Below are positions 1-7,383 of a DNA stretch of 9,970 bases, piece after piece. The translations under genes and the position numbers were made by a program. Within the stretch, counting starts at the first letter, position 1. Each line of letters begins with the position of its first letter. The stretch is taken from NCBI GenBank assembly GCA_025963815.1, contig JAOQAA010000662.1:1-9970 (forward strand), written 5' to 3'. The notes under the pieces are model-generated. The model ran no database searches and was not told the DNA's origin. It was given only the letters and a program-made list of their open reading frames with translations. The DNA is from Capsulimonas sp. (GTDB taxonomy: Bacteria > Armatimonadota > Armatimonadia > Armatimonadales > Capsulimonadaceae).

Positions 1-51
1 GATGGCGAAGGGAGGCGAGCAGGCGAACATTCCAGCCCGGAAAATTCTGGG

Positions 52-57
52 TATGAT
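52..57 (+). promoter_or_regulatory. Possible -10 box upstream of phhB
   Basis: TATGAT at 52-57 matches the sigma-70 -10 consensus at five of six positions and lies 46 bases before the phhB start. No good -35 box is seen 16-18 bases upstream (ATTCCA at 29-34 is poor), so this is only a weak candidate. The first 100 bases of the window otherwise show no coding sequence I can support. Confidence 0.25.
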
Positions 58-103
58 GATCTCAACACTAAGCTATGACGCCAATGGATAAAGGAGACGC
101 CCC

Positions 104-403
104 ATGAAATTCCCGTTATTGCCGGAAGCTGAGGTTCTTGATCATTTGAAGCGCGTCCCATTGTGGAGCCGTAAGGACGGCGTTCTGACGCGCACTTTCG
201 AGTTCAAGGACTTCACCCAGGCGCTTCAATTCGTCAATCAGGCGGGCGAGACGGCCGAATCGATCAATCATCACCCCGACATCGATATCCGATACAACAA
301 AGTGACATTTCGCATCACCACACACGATTCGGGCGGACTGACAATTCACGATTTCGAGCTTGCCGCCGCCAGCGACGATTTCGCGGACACGATCCTCGGA
401 TGA
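104..403 (+). CDS. phhB: Pterin-4a-carbinolamine dehydratase (4a-hydroxytetrahydrobiopterin dehydratase)
   Basis: This cytoplasmic enzyme dehydrates 4a-hydroxytetrahydrobiopterin to the quinonoid dihydropterin, recycling the cofactor of aromatic amino acid hydroxylases; some bacterial members have other pterin-related roles. The 99-residue length is normal for this single-domain family. The family signature is present: E52, then H56-H57-P58 in the stretch ESINHHPDIDIRYNKV, followed by H74 and by H82-D83 near the C-terminus. The ATG start is supported by AAGGAG at 91-96, seven bases upstream. The stop codon overlaps the ATG of the kelch gene by ATGA, so the two are probably co-transcribed and translationally coupled. 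No phenylalanine hydroxylase is visible in the window, so the pterin substrate is open. The family call is firm; the physiological role is not. Confidence 0.93.
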   Translation: MKFPLLPEAEVLDHLKRVPLWSRKDGVLTRTFEFKDFTQALQFVNQAGETAESINHHPDIDIRYNKVTFRITTHDSGGLTIHDFELAAASDDFADTILG

Positions 404-1548
404 AATGGACGCTTCTCCTGCCGCTTTGCGTGATCGGCGCTCCCGCCATGGCCCAAACGCCCGCGTGGACGCCGATCAAGCCAGGCATGTGCGATTCCCG
501 CTGGGCGCCGAGCGCCGTGCTGCTTCCGGATGGTCTGAGTGCGCTGATCGCAGGCGGCTTCAGCTATGACGCCGGTTCCTGCCTTGCGACCGCTGATGTT
601 TTTGACAAAACCACGAACTCGTTTCATCGAACCAAGGGAAATCTCACTTATCCCCGTGATTTTGCCGCCGCGAGCGTTTTGCCGGACGGCATGGTGCTGA
701 TTATCGGCGGTTACAATACCTCCCTCGGCTCGCTGGCGACAGGGGAGGTGTTCGATCCCAAAACGGAGATGTTCCGTCTGCTTCCAAGCCGGATGTCGAA
801 GCCCCGCGAGCTATTTACGGCGACGACGCTCGCCGATGGGCGGATCTTATGCGCCGGCGGGTTCGACACGCACAGCCGCCGCACGCTCGCCACGGCGGAC
901 CTCTACGATCCCAAAACCCAGACGTTCTCCCAAGTCCCCGGCCTGATGAGGGAAGACCGCTTCGGGCAGGCGGCGGCTCTTCTGAAAGATGGACGGGTGC
1001 TGATCGCCGGCGGCAAGCACTGGTTTGTCGGCAAGCCAGACAAGCCATCCGCGACAGCGGAGATCTTCGATCCCGCCACCAACACATTTCGCCGGACGAA
1101 GTCACCGATGGCCTTTGCCCGCGACCGCGCGACGGCGACGCTGCTGGCAGATGGCACGGTTCTGATCGCCGGCGGCCAGAACGGCGAGTCCGGCCCGCGC
1201 GAGGCGGAGATCTATGACCCCGTGACCGACGAGTTTCACACGGCGCCCAAACCTCTGGGAACGCCGCGCATGGCGCACAGCACGGAAACCTTGCCGGACG
1301 GCAGACTTCTGCTGATCGGCGGCTGGTCTCCTCCCATTCACGCCACCACAGGTGCGGCCGAAGTTTTCGATCCCGCCACGGACGCCTTTACCCCGATTTC
1401 CTCCGTTCCGGACAGCAGCCACGATCAGGCGCTGATTGTCTTTCCTGACGGCGCGGCGCTCGCCGCTGGCGGCAAGTGGGTGGAGGGCGGCAAAGAATCC
1501 TCGCTTGCGACGGCGTTCCTTCTGAAGCTCCCCAGCAATAATCCCTGA
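400..1548 (+). CDS. Secreted kelch-type beta-propeller protein
   Basis: The 382-residue protein starts with a signal peptide: basic K2, a hydrophobic stretch, and a predicted signal peptidase I site after APAMA (residues 14-18). The rest is seven kelch-like repeats of about 50 residues. Glycine pairs lie at residues 52-53, 103-104, 153-154, 204-205, 258-259, 307-308 and 357-358, each preceded by a hydrophobic strand and by a DG turn such as LPDG or LADG. Six repeats also carry a motif like VFDPxTxxF (around 67, 117, 168, 222, 271 and 322). Seven repeats predict a closed seven-bladed propeller outside the cytoplasmic membrane. C31 and C61 could form a disulfide in the first blade. Propellers of this kind bind proteins or glycans, and a few are oxidases; no catalytic set is recognisable. 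Its start overlaps the phhB stop (ATGA), implying coupled expression, but no functional link is obvious. Confidence 0.87.
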   Translation: MKWTLLLPLCVIGAPAMAQTPAWTPIKPGMCDSRWAPSAVLLPDGLSALIAGGFSYDAGSCLATADVFDKTTNSFHRTKGNLTYPRDFAAASVLPDGMVLIIGGYNTSLGSLATGEVFDPKTEMFRLLPSRMSKPRELFTATTLADGRILCAGGFDTHSRRTLATADLYDPKTQTFSQVPGLMREDRFGQAAALLKDGRVLIAGGKHWFVGKPDKPSATAEIFDPATNTFRRTKSPMAFARDRATATLLADGTVLIAGGQNGESGPREAEIYDPVTDEFHTAPKPLGTPRMAHSTETLPDGRLLLIGGWSPPIHATTGAAEVFDPATDAFTPISSVPDSSHDQALIVFPDGAALAAGGKWVEGGKESSLATAFLLKLPSNNP

Positions 1549-1591
1549 AAACCTGGTAACTGTTGCAGTAACAACCCTTCGCGCGCCTGCC

Positions 1592-1597
1592 TATAAT
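1592..1597 (+). promoter_or_regulatory. Consensus -10 box ahead of the non-coding stretch
   Basis: TATAAT at 1592-1597 is a perfect -10 hexamer. The sequence 17 bases upstream, TAACAA at 1569-1574, is a weak -35; TTGCAG at 1563-1568 is closer to consensus but 23 bases away. A start near 1604 would transcribe the structured stretch up to the hairpin at 1742-1775. The perfect hexamer in a GC-rich background makes chance less likely but does not prove a promoter. Confidence 0.45.
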
Positions 1598-1603
1598 ACG
1601 GGT

Positions 1604-1780
1604 AGACAACTTCATACAGGAATGCAATGTGCTAATAACGAACCGCGCCCACTGAAATCTATCTAACGGCGTGCGCGGCTCATCAATAAGGAGCCCGTCC
1701 CATCAACCGGACGAGCATACGCAAGGAAGCACACAATTTAGAGACCCGACGTCGCTGACGCCTCCCGTCGGGTCTTTGCA
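1604..1780 (+). ncRNA. Candidate structured small RNA or leader (unclassified)
   Basis: Between the -10 box at 1592-1597 and the terminator-like hairpin ending at 1775 lie about 175 bases with no convincing ORF. Possible stems are CCGCGC 1643-1648 with GCGCGG 1673-1678; GGCTC 1677-1681 with GAGCC 1691-1695; and CGTCC 1696-1700 with GGACG 1709-1713. The first two share bases 1677-1678 and so cannot both form fully. The loops of the second and third both contain CATCAA (starting at 1681 and 1701). CCGGACG at 1707-1713 can also pair with CGTCCGG at 1781-1787, around the terminator hairpin. I do not recognise 6S RNA, tmRNA, SRP RNA or a known riboswitch here. It could be an independent sRNA or a leader affecting the hydrolase gene at 1825. 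Confidence 0.35.
1742..1778 (+). terminator. Terminator-like stem-loop
   Basis: AGACCCGAC at 1742-1750 pairs perfectly with GTCGGGTCT at 1767-1775 (9 bp, 16-base loop). Only a short T-rich end (TCTTT, interrupted) follows, so termination may be partial. It lies downstream of the kelch gene and of the candidate RNA, and 50 bases upstream of the hydrolase gene. Confidence 0.5.
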
Positions 1781-1811
1781 CGTCCGGACCTAATTTGGAG
1801 TAATTTTGGGG

Positions 1812-1817
1812 TAAGAT
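1812..1817 (+). promoter_or_regulatory. -10 box for a leaderless hydrolase transcript
   Basis: TAAGAT at 1812-1817 fits TAnnnT and ends exactly 7 bases before the ATG at 1825, which would place the transcription start at the A of the start codon. No Shine-Dalgarno sequence precedes this ATG. GGAGTA at 1797-1802 and TACTCC at 1817-1822 form a 6-bp inverted repeat around the box, a possible operator. No clear -35 is visible. Confidence 0.45.
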
Positions 1818-1824
1818 ACTCCTT

Positions 1825-2646
1825 ATGACTCGGCACTTTTCAGTCCACGCTCTCGCCAGCGGCTCGTCCGGAAACACAACACTTGTTCGAGCGGGCGAAC
1901 ATGCGATCCTCATCGACGCGGGCATCGGCCTGCGCCTGATCACCAGCGCGCTTGCCGCGCACGACCTCCAGCTGGAAGATCTCAGCGGGATTGTCCTCAC
2001 CCACGAGCATTCCGACCACATCCAGAGCGCCCATGCGATCTCCAAGCGCCACGGCGTTCCGATCGTCGCGAACCCCGCGACATTAAATGCTCTCTATCGG
2101 CGCTGCACGGATTCGCCCAACATCAAGCTTCCGACAGGCGATACATGGACAATCGGCGATCTCGATGTCGAGACGTTTTCCGTTCCACACGACGCGGTCG
2201 AGCCCGTCGGCGTCAACCTCATGTATCGTCCCAGCGGCCACAAAGCCAGCATCATCACCGACGCCGGTCATGTCACCGACACCATGCGTAAAGCCATTCG
2301 CGGCGCCAACTTACTCATCTTAGAAGCCAACCACGATGTCCACCGCCTGAACGCCGGCGTCTACCCCGGCTACCTCAAGGCGCGTATCCTCAGCGACCGG
2401 GGCCACCTCTCCAACGAAGCCGCCGTCGCCCTGCTCTGCGAGCACGCTCGAACCCACGGCCCGCATACCGCCTGGCTCGCGCACCTCTCCAAAGAAAACA
2501 ACACCCCCAAACTCGCCCTCGCCTATGCGAAGGCGACCGTCGCCGTTGAAACGGGCTGCCCGGTGGTGCTCGATGTCGCCAAGCGCGACAAGCCCTCCGT
2601 GTCGTGGACGCCTGGCGTGAAGCCGCTGCAGCTGAATTTGTTTTAA
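1825..2646 (+). CDS. yycJ: YycJ-family MBL-fold metallohydrolase (probable nuclease)
   Basis: This is a 273-residue cytoplasmic metallo-beta-lactamase-fold protein. The family hallmarks are the N-terminal LASGSSGN stretch (residues 10-17), the ILIDAG strand (28-33), and the metal-binding HxHxDH motif H60-E61-H62-S63-D64-H65. Further candidate metal ligands are D146 in ITDAGH and H194 or H220 near the C-terminus. Order and length match the YycJ/WalJ group (COG1235), described as 5' exonucleases linked to DNA mismatch repair in Firmicutes; some relatives act on other phosphodiesters. No walRK-type genes lie nearby, so a link to cell-wall signalling is not supported here. The ATG lacks a ribosome binding site and sits 7 bases after a TAAGAT box, suggesting a leaderless mRNA. 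Family is confident; the nuclease role is inferred from relatives. Confidence 0.85.
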   Translation: MTRHFSVHALASGSSGNTTLVRAGEHAILIDAGIGLRLITSALAAHDLQLEDLSGIVLTHEHSDHIQSAHAISKRHGVPIVANPATLNALYRRCTDSPNIKLPTGDTWTIGDLDVETFSVPHDAVEPVGVNLMYRPSGHKASIITDAGHVTDTMRKAIRGANLLILEANHDVHRLNAGVYPGYLKARILSDRGHLSNEAAVALLCEHARTHGPHTAWLAHLSKENNTPKLALAYAKATVAVETGCPVVLDVAKRDKPSVSWTPGVKPLQLNLF

Positions 2647-2653
2647 AGCGCCA

Positions 2654-2819
2654 CATCTCCCGTTTCTACCCACCCCCGCGCTGCGCGCGACCCCTCCCGC
2701 GACGGGAGTGGTTATTCAGAGAGTGACGCAGGCGACGCATGTTAAGAGACAATCTTCCAACCCACTCCCGTCGCGGGAGGGGGCGCGCGCAGCGCGGGGG
2801 TGGGTAGAAACGGGAGATG
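2654..2819. repeat. Long GC-rich inverted repeat (58-base arms, 50-base spacer)
   Basis: The arm at 2654-2711 is the reverse complement of 2762-2819 at 57 of 58 positions; the one difference is the A at 2690, where perfect symmetry needs C. The 50-base spacer (2712-2761) is less GC-rich. Each arm contains its own small hairpin: CTCCCG/CGGGAG at 2694-2699 and 2703-2708, and again at 2765-2770 and 2774-2779. It starts 8 bases after the hydrolase stop codon, so transcripts reading through would fold into a very stable stem and probably end or be processed. No target-site duplication or ORF is seen. Best guess: a dispersed palindromic (MITE- or REP-like) element. The 137 bases from 2820 to the acs start hold no gene and no promoter I can defend, only a ribosome binding site. 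Confidence 0.85.
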
Positions 2820-2956
2820 GGCAGCCCACGCCAAAGGCCCGTAAAGGTTTTCGGATATGTTCGTAAAAGAAATAAATCCAAGCAGGTAATTGTACTAGCC
2901 GCGCCGAACACTCTCCCGGTTGAAAATTGCGTAAGTATCGAAGGAGAGCATCCGAC

Positions 2957-4906
2957 GTGGCAGAGCTCGAACAAGAAACAAGTCAGACATTTCCTCCCCC
3001 CGCCGATTTCGCGGCCCAAGCGAATTGGAACGATCCCAAGATCTATGAGACCGCCGCCGCCGATCCCGATGCGTTTTGGGCCGGGCAGGCGTCGCAGCTG
3101 GAGTGGTCGAAGCCGTGGGACACGGTCAGCGAGTGGAACCCGCCGCATGCGAAGTGGTTCCTTGGCGGCCAGTTGAACGTCTCCGTGAACTGTCTGGACC
3201 GGCATGTCGCCGGCGGGCGCGCCGACAAGGCGGCTATCGTCTTTGAAGGCGAGCCGGGCGACACGAAGACGTACACCTATGCGGAGCTTCACAAGGAAGT
3301 CTGCAAGTTTGCGAACGTATTGCTGGGCAAGGGCGTGCAGCACGGTGATCGCGTGACGATCTACCTGCCCATGATTCCTGAAGCGGCGATTGCAATGCTG
3401 GCCTGCGCCCGCATCGGCGCGCCGCACTCGGTGGTCTTTGGCGGCTTCAGTGCGGACAGCCTGCGTGAGCGAATTCACGACAGCGGCTCCAAGCTGCTGA
3501 TCACCGCCGACGGCGGCTGGCGGCGCGGTGGTGTGGTCAAGCTTAAGGAAGCGGCCGATCAGGCGCTGACAGGCGAGACGACGATTGAGAACGTCATTGT
3601 CGTCAATCGCACGGGCAAGGTCGAAGAGACGCCGTGGGTCGAAGGACGCGATCTTTGGTGGCACGAGCTCGTCGCGGATGCGTCCGATCAGAACGACGCT
3701 GTAGCGCTCGACTCCGAAGACTTGCTGTTTATCCTTTATACGTCCGGGTCCACGGGTAAGCCCAAGGGCATCGCGCACACGACCGGCGGCTATCTGACCG
3801 GCGCGACCACCACTAGCAAGTATATTTTCGATTTCAAGGACGAAGACGTCTACTGGTGTACGGCCGACGTCGGCTGGATTACCGGGCACTCCTACGTTGT
3901 CTACGGCCCGCTGTCCAATGGCGCCACCGTGTTCATGTACGAAGGAGCCCCGGACTGGCCCGCGAGGGACCGGTTCTGGGAACTGATCGAAAAGCACAAG
4001 ATCACCATTCTCTACACGGCGCCGACGGCGATTCGGGCGTTTATGAAGTGGGGAACCGAGTGGCCCGAGAAGCATGACCTGAGCAGTCTGCGTTTGCTGG
4101 GCTCAGTCGGCGAGCCGATCAATCCCGAGGCGTGGCTCTGGTATCACAAAAATGTCGGCGGCGAGCGCTGCCCGATTGTGGATACATGGTGGCAGACGGA
4201 AACCGGCGCGATCATGATTACGCCGCTCCCTGGGATCAGCACGACCAAACCGGCGAGCGCCGGGCGTCCCTTCCCGGGTATCAGCGCCTTGGTCGTGGAT
4301 GAAAAGGGCGATCCGCTGCCGGAAGGCAATGAGGGCGTCGGCCTGCTGGTTATCACCAAGCCGTGGCCGTCGATGCTGCGCACGCTCTGGGGCGATGATG
4401 CACGGTACCGCGAAGTCTACTGGAGCAAGTTCGCCGCACAGGGTTATTACTTCGCCGGCGACGGCGCCAAGCGCGACTCCGAAGGCGATTACTGGCTCCT
4501 GGGCCGCGTGGACGACGTCATGAATGTCGCCGGGCATCGTGTCTCGACCATGGAAGTCGAAAGCGCGCTCGTGGATCATCCGAGCGTCGCTGAGGCGGCG
4601 GTTATCGGCAAGGCGCACGAAATTAAGGGTCAGGCGATTTCGGCGTTTGTGACGTTGAAAGAGGGGATCGATCCGTCGCCTGAACTCATGGCGGAGCTCA
4701 AGGCGCATGTCGCCAAGAAGATCGGCGCGATCTGCCGGCCGGACGACTTGTTCCTCACGGCGGAGCTTCCCAAGACCCGCAGCGGCAAGATCATGCGCCG
4801 CCTTTTGCGCGACATCGCCGAGGGGCGCGCATTGGGAGATACGACGACATTAGCCGATCCGAGTGTCGTGAGTAGCCTCAAGGACAAATATACCGACGAA
4901 TCTTAG
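2957..4906 (+). CDS. acs: Acetyl-CoA synthetase (AMP-forming)
   Basis: The enzyme activates acetate with ATP to acetyl-adenylate and then forms acetyl-CoA plus AMP in the cytoplasm, feeding the TCA cycle. I choose the GTG at 2957 because AAGGAG (2941-2946) lies ten bases upstream; this gives 649 residues, the usual family length. The longer in-frame extension (from 2927) adds ten basic residues with no good ribosome site. Visible motifs: CoA-site region [19 protein letters not shown] near residues 155-173; ATP loop [11 protein letters not shown] at 261-271; WWQTETG at 411-417, whose first Trp corresponds to the residue that restricts the acyl pocket to acetate or propionate; [10 protein letters not shown] near 498-507; hinge [13 protein letters not shown] near 516-528; and [11 protein letters not shown] with catalytic K611, the lysine acetylated in known Acs enzymes. 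No acetyltransferase or deacetylase gene is visible. An intrinsic terminator follows, so acs is probably its own unit. Confidence 0.97.
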   Translation: MAELEQETSQTFPPPADFAAQANWNDPKIYETAAADPDAFWAGQASQLEWSKPWDTVSEWNPPHAKWFLGGQLNVSVNCLDRHVAGGRADKAAIVFEGEPGDTKTYTYAELHKEVCKFANVLLGKGVQHGDRVTIYLPMIPEAAIAMLACARIGAPHSVVFGGFSADSLRERIHDSGSKLLITADGGWRRGGVVKLKEAADQALTGETTIENVIVVNRTGKVEETPWVEGRDLWWHELVADASDQNDAVALDSEDLLFILYTSGSTGKPKGIAHTTGGYLTGATTTSKYIFDFKDEDVYWCTADVGWITGHSYVVYGPLSNGATVFMYEGAPDWPARDRFWELIEKHKITILYTAPTAIRAFMKWGTEWPEKHDLSSLRLLGSVGEPINPEAWLWYHKNVGGERCPIVDTWWQTETGAIMITPLPGISTTKPASAGRPFPGISALVVDEKGDPLPEGNEGVGLLVITKPWPSMLRTLWGDDARYREVYWSKFAAQGYYFAGDGAKRDSEGDYWLLGRVDDVMNVAGHRVSTMEVESALVDHPSVAEAAVIGKAHEIKGQAISAFVTLKEGIDPSPELMAELKAHVAKKIGAICRPDDLFLTAELPKTRSGKIMRRLLRDIAEGRALGDTTTLADPSVVSSLKDKYTDES

Positions 4907-4912
4907 CGAAAT

Positions 4913-4945
4913 AATCGTTTCCGACGCCTGTTGGAAACGATTTTT
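4913..4945 (+). terminator. Intrinsic terminator of acs
   Basis: AATCGTTTCC at 4913-4922 pairs perfectly with GGAAACGATT at 4933-4942 around a 10-base loop, and the 3' arm runs into five consecutive T (4941-4945). It begins 6 bases after the acs stop codon. It should insulate acs from the suc genes. Confidence 0.85.
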
Positions 4946-4949
4946 CGTT

Positions 4950-5039
4950 CATAATAGGAGTCGGTTTCGAACAAAAGAAGCAGAGAAGCTCGGCAAAAAT
5001 GATTTCGCTGGCTTTTCCGCTTCTTTAAAAGAGCAGGAG
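4950..5039 (+). promoter_or_regulatory. sucC leader: possible -10 box, hairpin and ribosome site
   Basis: CATAAT at 4950-4955, just after the acs terminator, is a five-of-six -10 match, but no good -35 sits at the right distance. Downstream, AAAGAAGC at 4974-4981 pairs perfectly with GCTTCTTT at 5019-5026 across a 37-base loop. The sucC ribosome binding site AGGAG (5035-5039) starts 8 bases after this stem, so the stem could influence translation or RNA stability. A related AAGAAGC sequence recurs after sucC. Confidence 0.35.
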
Positions 5040-5047
5040 ACACGATT

Positions 5048-6208
5048 TTGAAGATACATGAGTTCCAGGCGAAGCAGCTCCTGAAGCAGTACGGCGTGCC
5101 CGTGCCGGAAGGACAGGCGGCTTCGACCCCCGCCGAAGTGCGGGACATCGCTACCCAGCTCGGCCGCAAGGTCGTGATCAAAGGGCAGGTGCATAGCGGC
5201 GGACGCGGCAAAGCCGGCGCCGTCAAGCTCGCCGACAATCCGAATGACGCCGAGGAGATCGGCAAGGCGCTGCTGGGCAAGACATTGTTCTTCGCGCAGG
5301 CCAACTCCGACCTGAAGATCAACAAGCTTCTGGTGGAAGAAGCCGTCAACATCGACAAAGAGATCTATGTCGCGATCACCCAGGACCGAGCCCGCCAGCG
5401 CGACGTGCTGATCGTCTCGACCAAGGGCGGCATGGACATTGAGGAAGTCGCGCACAACAACCCCGCCGACATCGCCGAGCTGTTCATCGACCCATTGCTG
5501 GGCTTGCCTGACTACGCGGCCCGACAAGTCCTGTTCGACGCCAACTACGATGTGGCCCACATCAACAAGACGATCCCCGTCCTGAAGGCGCTCTACGCCG
5601 CTTATGTCGGCACGGACGCGACGCTCGCCGAGATTAACCCCCTGGTCATCACCAAGGAAGGCACGATCATCGCCGGCGACGCCAAGTGGGACATCGACGA
5701 GAACTCCATGTTCCGCCACCCCGAGTTCGCGGCCTACCATGATACCGCCGAGGAAGATCCGATCGAGACCGAAGCGCATCGGCGCGGCATCCAGTATGTC
5801 CGTCTTGAGGGCGGCGACATCGGCATCATCGGCAACGGCGCAGGCCTGGTCATGACGACCATGGACGAAGTGAAGCGCGCGGGCGGTCAGCCGGCTGATT
5901 TCCTGGACATCGGCGGCGGCGCCAAGGCCGAGGCGGTCACGAGCAGCCTCGAAGTGGTTCTGTCTGATCCCAATGTCAAGGGCGTTCTGTTCAACATCTT
6001 CGGCGGCATCACGCGCGGCGACGAAGTCGCCAAGGGCATCATCGCCGGCGTCGCGACGCTCGACGTCAAAGTGCCGATCGTGATCCGTCTCGCCGGCACC
6101 CGCGCCGCCGAGGGCGCCGAGCTGCTGAAGACCACGAACTTGGTTCCCGCCGAGACGATGCAGGAAGCCGCCGCGAAGATCGTGGAGCTGGCTTACGCTA
6201 AGAAGTAA
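5048..6208 (+). CDS. sucC: Succinate-CoA ligase (ADP-forming), beta subunit
   Basis: With SucD this subunit converts succinyl-CoA, ADP and phosphate to succinate, CoA and ATP in the TCA cycle. The start is TTG: the protein then begins MKIHEFQAKQLL, the standard SucC N-terminus, and AGGAG at 5035-5039 is eight bases upstream. The 386 residues match the family's usual length of about 390. The N-terminal ATP-grasp domain shows KGQVHSGGRGKAGAVKLA (residues 45-62). The Mg-nucleotide site includes E195, N197 and P198 in LAEINPLV and D211 in GDAKWD. The C-terminal ligase domain carries the DIGGGAKAE stretch (287-295) and FNIFGGITRGDEVAKGI (315-331), which contact the SucD active site. It is the first gene of a sucC - small ORF - sucD run. 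ADP rather than GDP preference is the usual bacterial case and is not proven by the sequence. Confidence 0.97.
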   Translation: MKIHEFQAKQLLKQYGVPVPEGQAASTPAEVRDIATQLGRKVVIKGQVHSGGRGKAGAVKLADNPNDAEEIGKALLGKTLFFAQANSDLKINKLLVEEAVNIDKEIYVAITQDRARQRDVLIVSTKGGMDIEEVAHNNPADIAELFIDPLLGLPDYAARQVLFDANYDVAHINKTIPVLKALYAAYVGTDATLAEINPLVITKEGTIIAGDAKWDIDENSMFRHPEFAAYHDTAEEDPIETEAHRRGIQYVRLEGGDIGIIGNGAGLVMTTMDEVKRAGGQPADFLDIGGGAKAEAVTSSLEVVLSDPNVKGVLFNIFGGITRGDEVAKGIIAGVATLDVKVPIVIRLAGTRAAEGAELLKTTNLVPAETMQEAAAKIVELAYAKK

Positions 6209-6214
6209 TTACGC

Positions 6215-6234
6215 GCTTTCTTAATTTAAGAAGC
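6215..6234 (+). repeat. Small palindrome between sucC and the DUF4177-like gene
   Basis: TTCTTAA (6218-6224), a central T, and TTAAGAA (6226-6232) form a perfect 7-bp dyad; flanking bases at 6215-6217 and 6233-6234 can extend it with one bulge. It lies 9 bases after the sucC stop codon and 8 bases before the next ribosome site (6241-6245). It could stabilise the sucC message or tune the downstream genes. It is not followed by a T run, so it is not a standard terminator. Confidence 0.4.
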
Positions 6235-6254
6235 AAGAAGAAGGATGGATATCA

Positions 6255-6464
6255 ATGGCAGATGTATTTGAGTACAAGATCGTCGTGAGCGAAGCGGACG
6301 ACGAGACGGATGAGGCGACGCTCAACACCCATGGCGCGGACGGCTGGGAGCTGGTCAACGCGGTTGCGGATGTGCGGGCCACCGAAGATGGCGGCGAAGG
6401 CGATGACGAGATGGACGACAGCGTTCCCGTCACCGTGTTCTACTTCAAGCGACGACGGGGTTAA
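6255..6464 (+). CDS. DUF4177-like small acidic protein between sucC and sucD
   Basis: This 69-residue protein opens with FEYKIVVSE, continues with LNTHGADGWELVNAVADV (residues 23-40), and ends with VTVFYFKRRRG. The order 'YK-V strand, LN-x-x-G-x-x-GWELV, ... FYFKR' is the layout I know from DUF4177 proteins, small alpha-beta domains of unknown function. Between the two halves is an acidic insert (about residues 43-56, rich in D, E and G). It has no signal peptide or membrane segment. AAGGA at 6241-6245, nine bases before the ATG, supports the start. It begins 46 bases after sucC and ends nine bases before sucD, so it is almost surely co-transcribed with both. A role in assembling or regulating the ligase is possible but is inference only; DUF4177 proteins also occur in unrelated contexts. 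Confidence 0.75.
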   Translation: MADVFEYKIVVSEADDETDEATLNTHGADGWELVNAVADVRATEDGGEGDDEMDDSVPVTVFYFKRRRG

Positions 6465-6473
6465 AGAACAGCC

Positions 6474-7343
<870 letters not shown>

Positions 7344-7383
7344 GAGAAGACCATGCGGTTTTCGTTAAACTGATCCAAAATAC

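Noticed and set aside
1604..1780. Identification of the gap as 6S RNA, tmRNA, SRP RNA or tRNA
   Set aside because: The 5' and 3' ends do not pair into a 6S-like rod, no tRNA-like ends or tag-peptide frame are present, and GGAAGC at 1734-1739 is not in an SRP-like stem.
2654..2819. CRISPR repeat pair
   Set aside because: There are only two copies, in inverted rather than direct orientation, with no array or cas gene.
2920..2925. TTGAAA as a -35 box for acs
   Set aside because: No -10-like hexamer lies 16-18 bases downstream; that position is the ribosome binding site.
2927..2956. N-terminal extension of acs from an upstream TTG
   Set aside because: It adds ten mostly basic residues, lacks a ribosome site, and would contain the good AAGGAG site that serves the GTG at 2957.
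2666..4075. 469-codon open frame on the minus strand opposite acs
   Set aside because: It is antisense to a clear acetyl-CoA synthetase, runs through the inverted repeat at its end, resembles no family I know, and reflects the lack of stop codons in GC-rich antisense frames.
4949..5779. 276-codon minus-strand frame opposite sucC
   Set aside because: It is antisense to the conserved sucC frame, with low-complexity D/V/G-rich composition typical of shadow frames.
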